Assembly: GCF_019417665.1 (NCBI RefSeq)
Contig: NZ_DXUU01000029.1
Span: 1-36,387, forward strand
Length of the DNA: 36,387 nt
Source of the DNA: Ruminococcus sp.
GTDB taxonomy: Bacteria; Bacillota; Clostridia; Oscillospirales; Ruminococcaceae
Direction: 5' to 3'
This document shows positions 30,314 to 36,387 of this stretch, one piece after another. How positions within the stretch are numbered: position 1 is the first letter of the stretch; every line of letters begins with the position of its first letter. The notes below the pieces were generated by a model, which made no database searches, was not told where the DNA came from, and was given only the letters and a program-made list of their open reading frames with translations. Made by a program: the position numbers and the translations under genes.

Positions 30314-32068
30314 TTATTTTTTTATTTCGTCTCGCTGTTTTTCTTTTTCCGGGGGATTGGAGGGAATATCATGAACCTTCGCAGCTAAAGCTTTCATGTT
30401 GCTTCTGGAAAAAGAAAATCCTGTTTTCTTTGGTTTTTCCTGTTCTGGTTCAGGTTTCACTTTTTCATTATTGAGAACGCCATCAATCATATTTGCATTG
30501 GTTTCGGTCATTTCTTCTACGGAACGAAGGTGGTTTTTTGCGGCAGAACTTGCTATTTCACCAAGAGGCATTTCTTGTGAATGCTCGTGTTTTCGATTGT
30601 CAGAATCTGCTTCTTTTGCAGAGACAACAGGAGATTTTTCCTTTTCTGTTTGATGTTCTTCAAGATCCCGTTTTGTTTCATAATTTGGGTTGATGATGCA
30701 AGTGAGTGTTTCTTGTAGTGTTGCTGGGTCTGCAAAATAATTGGCTGTATACATATTTTTTAGCATCATCTGAATATCTTGTGGTTTGCTTTCAATTTCT
30801 GAAACAGACATGTTCAGAATGCCTGCAATTTCAGGCATAAGAGATTGGTCGGGCTTCTGATCCGGCGTGGAGATTGCTATTTCCGGCAAAAAGTCTACAT
30901 TGCTGATACAAACTTGTTCTGCAAGGACAGGCATTTCAGTTTTCCCGGTTTCTGCTGCTTCTTTCAACTGATGTTCGGTTTTCAAAATGATATTGTCAAG
31001 AATAATATCCGGTTGTTGCATATAAGGTTTTGTCACACCGTGAAGCCTGTCCAGCTTTGCGGTGATTTTTTGTTTCTTTTCCTTTTGTGCATTAATTTTT
31101 TGATGGATTTTCAATTTATCAGCTGCGCTGTCTGTTTCCATATATCTTTGAGAAAGTGCAGAAATTTTTTGATTACAGGTATCCGCTTTATAGGTCAGTG
31201 TCTGTGATGTTGCCTGATGCAGCCCATCCATTGCCTGTGCAAACTCCTGTCTTCTTTCAGTATTGTTGGGAATACCAAAACTTTTGATAAGTTGATTCAT
31301 ACTGCGACAGCGATTCATTTTGCATTGGGTAATAGCACTTTTTCTGTCGATGCTGCTAATCTTATTGGTATGCCTTTGAATTTTTGCTTGATGTGCTGGT
31401 ATCTTTTCCTTTTGTATTTTTGCAATTTTCTGTTCGTTGCGGCGAATCGTAGATTCTACCAAAGCTCTTACACCTGGAATATTTGTATCTTGAAAGAGCG
31501 ATTTCAGCATTTGATTGGTGTTCGCAAGATGTTCTGCCTTGGCAGAAAGCCTGTCTATTTTTGCATGGTTATTTGCGATCTTGTCTTCAAGAACAGCACG
31601 TTTTTCAGCAAGCGATTCCAGTTTTCCGGCGTGTTTCACCATCTTTGCATGCAAAATAGGAAGCAGATGTTCTGGTTTGGGTTCAGAAGATTCCAGTGAT
31701 GCTGTTAAGTCAGATTTTTGTGGCAGATTTTTATCTTCCTGAGATTGCTTTGTATTTTGCGTCTGTTCTTCAAGCTGCTTTTGTCGTTGTTGAAGTTCCT
31801 CAACCAGTTTTTGCAGTTCTTCCAGTGACTGTTGTGCAGCTGGTGCTTCCTGTTTAGGGACAGCGGCAGCATCGTTCAAAACATGATTGATTTTCTCCCA
31901 ATCATTTTTGGAGAAATTCAATGTCAGTTTAGTATCGTCATACCGCCCAAAAAAAGGAATATTCTCTTGTGTCAGCTTAGAAATAATGTCCTGTGCTTTT
32001 TTAGTATCAACAGTGACAAATTGCCGGTTCTCTATTTTTTTGAAGTCAATGTTTCCAACAGTAGTCAT
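30314..32068 (-). CDS. Large coiled-coil element protein with N-terminal repeat module
   Basis: 584 residues from ATG 32068; ATG 32074 is too near AAAGGAA. The N-terminal 65 residues are one copy of the alpha/beta module (DTKKAQDIISKLTQENIPFF ... KLTLNFSKNDWEKI). Residues about 75-110 are Gln/Glu-rich coiled coil (LEELQKLVEELQQRQKQLEE). The middle 130-330 is a helical Lys-rich region with KAEHLANTNQMLKSLF, which looks like repeated long helices. The C-terminal part is acidic to basic and disordered. No enzyme motif seen. First of three adjacent genes sharing the module, downstream of the secreted protein and Topo III. Confidence 0.65.
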   Translation of the reverse strand: MTTVGNIDFKKIENRQFVTVDTKKAQDIISKLTQENIPFFGRYDDTKLTLNFSKNDWEKINHVLNDAAAVPKQEAPAAQQSLEELQKLVEELQQRQKQLEEQTQNTKQSQEDKNLPQKSDLTASLESSEPKPEHLLPILHAKMVKHAGKLESLAEKRAVLEDKIANNHAKIDRLSAKAEHLANTNQMLKSLFQDTNIPGVRALVESTIRRNEQKIAKIQKEKIPAHQAKIQRHTNKISSIDRKSAITQCKMNRCRSMNQLIKSFGIPNNTERRQEFAQAMDGLHQATSQTLTYKADTCNQKISALSQRYMETDSAADKLKIHQKINAQKEKKQKITAKLDRLHGVTKPYMQQPDIILDNIILKTEHQLKEAAETGKTEMPVLAEQVCISNVDFLPEIAISTPDQKPDQSLMPEIAGILNMSVSEIESKPQDIQMMLKNMYTANYFADPATLQETLTCIINPNYETKRDLEEHQTEKEKSPVVSAKEADSDNRKHEHSQEMPLGEIASSAAKNHLRSVEEMTETNANMIDGVLNNEKVKPEPEQEKPKKTGFSFSRSNMKALAAKVHDIPSNPPEKEKQRDEIKK

Positions 32069-32100
32069 AAGCATTTCCTTTCAGCATATGTGAAACTATA

Positions 32101-32919
32101 TTAGTATGCAATGGTGTCTCCATAATTGATTTTCTGGATGGATTTGATGTTATCAAAATTCAGTCCAGACCAGTTAAATGAACCGTAATTTCCGGTAAAA
32201 TGCACACATCTGGGAAGATATCCGTTTGCATGAATGAACTCTACAATGCATTTTCCGCCATAGCCGAAGGGATGATAGGAAACATCCCCTTTGCTGTCGC
32301 ACAGCTTTACTGTAAATTGTGTGCCATTTTCCAGTTCAATTAAAAAACGATCATTGCAATAACCATACCTGGTACCCATAGCGACACAGTAATCACCGTA
32401 TTCATCTCGCATGATTCCAGTGTTTGTAACAGGATCCGGAATGCAACCCTGAATTGCAGACCATGACGGATTACGTGTCAATCCGGCGGCACTTTCATAA
32501 GCGAAGCAATTTGTCCAACCGTCTTCATACGGAAATTCTTCAATGACTTCTACCTGTTCTGTTTTGGCATATGTACTTGTTGATTGAATTTTTGCATTTT
32601 CACCGTCTGATAGCATAGGCTTGACAGTAATTTTATAGGAAGAATTTTCTCGTAACCCTGTGATATAACAAAGTGCATTGGACTTAAACTCAAAATACAT
32701 ATTGTCTACATATCCTGTATCAGGATTGACAGTAGCACAGATCACCTCATAGTCACGATTGTCCTCAGCATCCCATTCGACTTTGATACAGGATACAGAA
32801 ATTGTTGAAGTTCGTAAATTGTCAATGCTGATTATGGGAGGAGTTGTAGGCTCAGGTGTTGTCAAACGAAGCGCAAGGAGTGTTCCAAGTGATACCGAGG
32901 ATATAATTTTTGGAATCAT
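32101..32919 (-). CDS. Secreted Fn3-like protein with a C-terminal beta-barrel-like domain
   Basis: 272 residues. An N-terminal hydrophobic stretch (IISSVSLGTLLALRL) can serve as signal peptide. Residues about 38-115 look like a fibronectin type III domain (ISVSCIKVEWDAEDNRDYEV ... SSYKITVKPM). The C-terminal 130 residues contain GDYCVAMGTRYGYCNDRFLI and VKLCDSKGDVSYHPFGYGGK, which suggest a double-psi beta-barrel-like domain with conserved Asp, His and Cys. Such domains occur in cell-wall-acting proteins. Starts five bases after the Topo III stop, so it is co-transcribed. Role probably at the wall during mating (inference). Confidence 0.6.
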   Translation of the reverse strand: MIPKIISSVSLGTLLALRLTTPEPTTPPIISIDNLRTSTISVSCIKVEWDAEDNRDYEVICATVNPDTGYVDNMYFEFKSNALCYITGLRENSSYKITVKPMLSDGENAKIQSTSTYAKTEQVEVIEEFPYEDGWTNCFAYESAAGLTRNPSWSAIQGCIPDPVTNTGIMRDEYGDYCVAMGTRYGYCNDRFLIELENGTQFTVKLCDSKGDVSYHPFGYGGKCIVEFIHANGYLPRCVHFTGNYGSFNWSGLNFDNIKSIQKINYGDTIAY

Positions 32920-32924
32920 AAAGC

Positions 32925-34994
32925 TTACTTCTTTCTGGGCGGAAATTCAAATCCGGTGGTGTTGTCATCTTTTAGGATGACATGGGCATCAAATTCTTTT
33001 CCAGCTTTGCTTTTGAATCCCTTGATCAAATCCGTTTTTCTTTTTTCCAGCAGCTTTTTCGCCTGTGTTTCTGAGATGCTTTTTCCGCATATGTTTTTCC
33101 AGATGATAAAGCCGCATCCATTTTTACCAGACTCGCAAGAATATGACTTCTGCCAAACAACTACTTTTTTACCGCACTTTGGACACTTTCCGATTGTGTT
33201 GTGCTTCTTCTGAAATGCTGCATTTTCTGCGGTGCTGCTGTATTTGCTTGTAATGTTGCAAATAAAGCTTTCTATATCATGCATGAATTCTGAATCAGTA
33301 CATGTCCCTTTTTCCATGTCTTGCAGCTTTGTTTCCCAATCAGCTGTAAGCTTTGCTGATTTTACTTCATGGGGAACAACGGCAATTAAATTGATTCCCT
33401 TTTCCGTAGGGAAGATCTGCTTCTTTTTTCGTTCGATGAATTCTCGTTTGACAAGTGTTTCAAGGATTGCAGCACGTGTGGCTGGTGTTCCAAGACCTTT
33501 CTTTTCTACATCTGCATTTTCCTCATACGCATCATTTCCAGCAGTTTCCATTGCTTTCAACAGTGTATCTTCGGTATACGGTTTTGGCGGACTTGTCCAA
33601 TGTTCCGCTGTGGAAGCGGAAACATTTTCAAATGTCTGCCCCTGTGCAAGTTCTGGCAAGGCTTTTCCATCATCTGAATTTTCCTCAGAAGTTTCACCTT
33701 TCAATCTGGATTTGATTTGAGATTCAAGTGCCTTCCAGCCGGATTCTGTCACTGTTTTTCCTGTTGCGGTAAAGATGTGACTTTCGCAGGATACTGTAGC
33801 CTTAATAGCTTCATAGCGGTGCGGATCGGCTGTTGCCAGAATCAATTTAGAGGCGATCAGGAAAAGGATATTGCGTTCTCCATCGGGTAAATCAGCCAGA
33901 TTCTTTTTTTCAATTTCCACAGTTGGAATGATGGCGTGGTGGTCGGATACCTTTGCATTATTGATGCAGCGTTTTACATTCGGCTGCAACAAAATGCCTT
34001 GACAGCAGGGAATAGCGTTGCATATGGTTTGTACCATCTCTGAAGCTGTTTGTTCCATGTCTTCGGTTAAAAACTGGCTATCCGTTCTTGGATAGGTAAC
34101 CAGCTTTTGCTCATAAAGCGATTGTGTGTAATCCAGTGTTTGCTGTGCTGTGTATCCATATTGTCGGTTAGCTTCACGCTGTAACGTGGTCAGATCATAT
34201 AACTTCGGAGGGTTAACAGTTTTCATTTCTTTTTGAACTTCTGCCACGGAAGCTATTTTTCCATTACAAGTGTTTGCAATGGATGTTGCAGTATTTTCAT
34301 CATCCATTCGTTCTGAAGATGCAACGAAATCTCCGCAATTCAGTTCCACAGTAAAGAATTTCTGTTTCACGAAGTTTTTTACATCATAATCACGTTGTAC
34401 AATCATGGCAAGTGTAGGTGTCTGTACACGTCCAATAGAAAGCAAAGTGTTGTAGCGACAGCTGAACAAACGTGTTCCGTTCATTCCTACAAGCCAATCG
34501 GCTTTTGCACGGCAAAGACCGGCAGCATACAGATTGTCGTAATCGCTGTCAGGACGAAGATTAGAAAAGCCATCTCTTATTGCCTTGTCTTCCATAGAGG
34601 AGATCCAGAGACGTTTACAAGGCTTTTGACAGCCAATCTTGTGATAGACGTAGCGGAAGATACACTCTCCCTCTCGTCCGGCATCTGTAGCGCAAATCAG
34701 TTCATCTACACGAGTATCCCCCATGAGTTTTTTGATGACTTGAAACTGCTTTTCTGTGGACTTAGAAACAACAAATTTCCATTCCTGCGGCAGAATCGGA
34801 AGTGTTTCAAAGTTCCAATGACCACTGTACTTTTCATCATATTGTTCAGGATTTGCAAGCCCTACCAGATGACCAATGCACCATGTGACAATATATCCAT
34901 TTCCTTCAAGGTATCCATCTCGTTTTTCCTTGGCACCAATGACAGAAGCAATAGAACGTCCGACGCTGGGCTTTTCGGCAATTACCAACTGCAT
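32925..34994 (-). CDS. topB: DNA topoisomerase III (type IA)
   Basis: 689 residues. N-terminal Toprim domain begins MQLVIAEKPSVGRSIA; the acidic Toprim motif is CATDAGREGE at 101-110. The nucleophile is Tyr301 in TYPRTDS, with IGRVQTPTLA before it. A C-terminal Cys4 zinc ribbon starts at CPKCGKKVVVW. Type IA topoisomerases of this kind are carried by many Firmicutes conjugative elements and are thought to resolve single-stranded transfer or replication intermediates. It lies in the minus-strand transfer block between small membrane proteins and the Fn3-like gene. Confidence 0.95.
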   Translation of the reverse strand: MQLVIAEKPSVGRSIASVIGAKEKRDGYLEGNGYIVTWCIGHLVGLANPEQYDEKYSGHWNFETLPILPQEWKFVVSKSTEKQFQVIKKLMGDTRVDELICATDAGREGECIFRYVYHKIGCQKPCKRLWISSMEDKAIRDGFSNLRPDSDYDNLYAAGLCRAKADWLVGMNGTRLFSCRYNTLLSIGRVQTPTLAMIVQRDYDVKNFVKQKFFTVELNCGDFVASSERMDDENTATSIANTCNGKIASVAEVQKEMKTVNPPKLYDLTTLQREANRQYGYTAQQTLDYTQSLYEQKLVTYPRTDSQFLTEDMEQTASEMVQTICNAIPCCQGILLQPNVKRCINNAKVSDHHAIIPTVEIEKKNLADLPDGERNILFLIASKLILATADPHRYEAIKATVSCESHIFTATGKTVTESGWKALESQIKSRLKGETSEENSDDGKALPELAQGQTFENVSASTAEHWTSPPKPYTEDTLLKAMETAGNDAYEENADVEKKGLGTPATRAAILETLVKREFIERKKKQIFPTEKGINLIAVVPHEVKSAKLTADWETKLQDMEKGTCTDSEFMHDIESFICNITSKYSSTAENAAFQKKHNTIGKCPKCGKKVVVWQKSYSCESGKNGCGFIIWKNICGKSISETQAKKLLEKRKTDLIKGFKSKAGKEFDAHVILKDDNTTGFEFPPRKK

Positions 34995-35012
34995 AAATTT
35001 ATGACCTACCTT

Positions 35013-35222
35013 TCACTTCTGCTCCAGTGGGGCAGAAGTTGTTTTTCTTTTCCATATTTCTCTCAGCATAATGTTTTCTGAAAGTTGATTTCGATATTCT
35101 TCATGTAATTGTGCGTTTTCTGCCCTCAAGCAAGCAATTTGCTTATAAGCGAAAAATGTTATTGCTGTAAATGCACTGAGAATACCGGCAATCGTATAAA
35201 CAGCAGCATAATTACACTTCAT
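35013..35222 (-). CDS. Small membrane protein with coiled coil
   Basis: 69 residues: membrane helix about 7-27 (VYTIAGILSAFTAITFFAY), then ACLRAENAQLHEEYRNQL, a short coiled coil. ATG 35222 has GAGGAA eight bases upstream; a frame to 35255 lies inside the preceding gene. The last eight residues, TSAPLEQK and the stop, are encoded by a 25-bp palindromic repeat (35015-35039), so that repeat seems to have supplied the protein's end. Function unknown. Confidence 0.65.
   Translation of the reverse strand: MKCNYAAVYTIAGILSAFTAITFFAYKQIACLRAENAQLHEEYRNQLSENIMLREIWKRKTTSAPLEQK
35015..35039. repeat. 25-bp palindromic repeat, copy D
   Basis: ACTTCTGCTCC-AGT-GGGGCAGAAGT; arms pair except for one G-T. 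It forms the 3' end of the 69-residue membrane protein gene, read TSAPLEQK-stop on the minus strand. Confidence 0.8.
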
Positions 35223-35337
35223 CAGAGAATTCCTCATCACAAAATGCAGCTGCATTTTTTTCGCCTTTTTTTGAAAGGAACCAAAGTAGTCCTAATGTCG
35301 CAGCGATAACTGTACTTATAATCATCAGCTTTTTCAT
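35212..35337 (-). CDS. 41-residue membrane peptide
   Basis: Starts MKKLMIISTVIAATLGLLWF, one membrane helix with two Lys before it, then KKGEKN and an acidic tail CDEEFSDEV. GGAGATG stands before ATG 35337, two bases after the DUF4366 stop, and its stop overlaps the next gene's start by 11 bases. Position and layout argue for a real gene. Confidence 0.65.
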   Translation of the reverse strand: MKKLMIISTVIAATLGLLWFLSKKGEKNAAAFCDEEFSDEV

Positions 35338-35339
35338 AG

Positions 35340-36107
35340 TTACATCTCCTCATCGCTATCGTCGTACTCGTCAAAGTCTAGATCGTCATCTTGTACAGCA
35401 GAATTCTTTTTCTTTCCAGGACGGATTTTCAGGAAATAGAATGCTGCGGCACCACCGATCACAACAACACCACCTATCAGAAGCAGCATATTAGAATTGC
35501 CGCTGCTCTTTTGGGGCGCAGTACCAGAAACAGTCGTTGTTGTATCAGCACTATTATTTTCTTCTGATGCATCGGTACTCTTTGTGTTGTTGGCTGAAGC
35601 AGAGGAACCGGATGCAGCTTGATTTTCATAACCTTCCAATGCACTTCCATCTGAGGAATCGTCTGCATAGAGTAAAGAATAAAGGTCATAGTCATCGACC
35701 TTATTCAAGAAATAAACCACATTCTCACCGCCATTTTCCGCAGCAGATGTGTAGTCGATCAGAATATAGAAGACGTTCCCATCCTTGGTGGTGACAGAGA
35801 TGAACTGCATTTCATCTGAATTGTAGATAATGCTCTGATTTTCAATCAGCGAAGCATTTCCCTCTGTGTCGTAATAATCATCCTCATAATAATCAATAGC
35901 GGAATTTTCCTCTTGCTTGGAGGATTCCTCTGTACTTTCTTCATTGGTGTAAGAATCAATCAGTTCTTCCACCATCTCGTCTGAAATAACACTGCTTTCT
36001 TCCAGGGATTCCTGTGTGCCGCTTTCTTCTGCGAAAGCTGGCATAGCGGTTAAACTTGCAGCTGTTAATATTACTGCGGCAATTGCCGCAAACCATGATT
36101 TTTTCAT
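35340..36107 (-). CDS. DUF4366 (CD1107-type) mobile-element surface protein
   Basis: 255 residues. Signal peptide 1-26 (MPAFA cleaved before EESG), an acidic Ser/Glu-rich stretch, the conserved DUF4366 core (FISVTTKDGNVFYILIDYT, NVVYFLNKVDDYDL), a Ser/Asn/Thr linker, a membrane helix at about 206-226, then RPGKKKN and a very acidic cytoplasmic tail. This is the standard CD1107-family protein of Clostridial conjugative elements; it may be part of the mating channel or surface contact. It overlaps the DUF4315 gene by four bases. Confidence 0.88.
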   Translation of the reverse strand: MKKSWFAAIAAVILTAASLTAMPAFAEESGTQESLEESSVISDEMVEELIDSYTNEESTEESSKQEENSAIDYYEDDYYDTEGNASLIENQSIIYNSDEMQFISVTTKDGNVFYILIDYTSAAENGGENVVYFLNKVDDYDLYSLLYADDSSDGSALEGYENQAASGSSASANNTKSTDASEENNSADTTTTVSGTAPQKSSGNSNMLLLIGGVVVIGGAAAFYFLKIRPGKKKNSAVQDDDLDFDEYDDSDEEM

Positions 36108-36387
36108 AAAGTGTTCCTCTCTTTCATATCCGAAGTGGTTTCTGCTACAGGCTCTTTTGCACTTGGTGCAAGCAGCTCGTTAATGTCTTCAAATGTGATG
36201 CCGGCATCTCTCAATTTCTGTCCCAATTCCAGATCGCCGCAGACCACTTCCAAGGACAATTTGTTTTTACGTATCATGCTGAAAATCTCAGCGTTTTCAA
36301 TCTCACTGATCTGATGCAGCAAATTTTTTCGGTCTAAGGAAACACTGATTAAATCTTCCCATTGAGCTACAAATATGGTATAATAGA
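36104..36387 (-). CDS. DUF4315-family protein, 5' end unresolved or outside the window
   Basis: The C-terminal part has the DUF4315 pattern (LLHQISEIENAEIFSMIRKN, LSLEVVCGDLELGQ). Proteins of this family are about 75-95 residues, begin with a basic coiled coil and precede DUF4366. The frame is open to the window edge with no ATG or GTG. A TTG at 36322 could give 72 residues but has no ribosome site, so the real start is probably beyond the window. Role in transfer unknown. Confidence 0.7.
   Translation of the reverse strand, partial: YYTIFVAQWEDLISVSLDRKNLLHQISEIENAEIFSMIRKNKLSLEVVCGDLELGQKLRDAGITFEDINELLAPSAKEPVAETTSDMKERNTL

Noticed and set aside
14510..36387. Integrase, recombinase, VirB4/VirD4 or IS transposase
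   Set aside because: None found in either strand. The element must have these outside the window, or be mobilised by another element.

Overview
The window looks like a piece of a strictly anaerobic gut Clostridia genome, probably Oscillospiraceae (Ruminococcus-like). Reasons are AGGAGG-type ribosome sites, TTGACA-17-TATAAT promoters, a ferredoxin-linked 2-oxoacid oxidoreductase, Feo iron uptake, and mobile-element genes (DUF4315, DUF4366, Topo III, TnpV-like) typical of conjugative elements in that group. The genus is inferred, not proven.

Left part, about 1-14,430: ordinary chromosome. It starts with the broken end of an XRE-type membrane regulator, then fabH, then an operon of a P-loop ATPase plus the four subunits of a 2-oxoacid (probably branched-chain, VOR-type) : ferredoxin oxidoreductase, then an MscS channel. 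A strong promoter followed at once by a terminator (6391-6505) may be a small RNA. On the minus strand lies an iron operon, feoA-feoA-feoB-Cys-rich membrane peptide. Its consensus promoter carries a 26-bp palindrome over the start site, with two related sites nearby. Further minus-strand genes are a CPBP membrane protease, a PepV-like dipeptidase, a D-2-hydroxyacid dehydrogenase and a small membrane protein.

An initiator tRNA-Met (14,431-14,507) marks the change to a lower-GC mobile element that runs off the right edge. Its first 500 bases are non-coding and can fold into many helices, including an H-type pseudoknot. A NERD-domain protein follows, then a run of small hairpins (three with ACA loops) ahead of mobC and a HUH relaxase. 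A plus-strand maintenance block carries ssb, parA, parB and many small unknown genes, three of which are broken by a stop or a frameshift. The transfer/accessory block on the minus strand comes from the right: DUF4315, DUF4366 surface protein, two tiny membrane proteins, Topo III, a secreted Fn3-like protein, and three large proteins built from a repeated alpha/beta module.

Between the two blocks sits a type III toxin-antitoxin system of ToxIN/AbiQ type: promoter, three 41-nt repeats, terminator, toxN. It probably gives phage abortive infection and/or element maintenance.

The least expected signals are a 25-bp palindromic repeat present four times, each inside a different element gene (in three it reads as TS[AS]P[VL]E[QK]K); the structured region after the tRNA; the ACA-loop hairpin array; and five copies of a GTGACGAA motif before the mobilisation and partition genes. 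No integrase, conjugative ATPase or VirB4-like gene is in the window, so the element is only partly seen.
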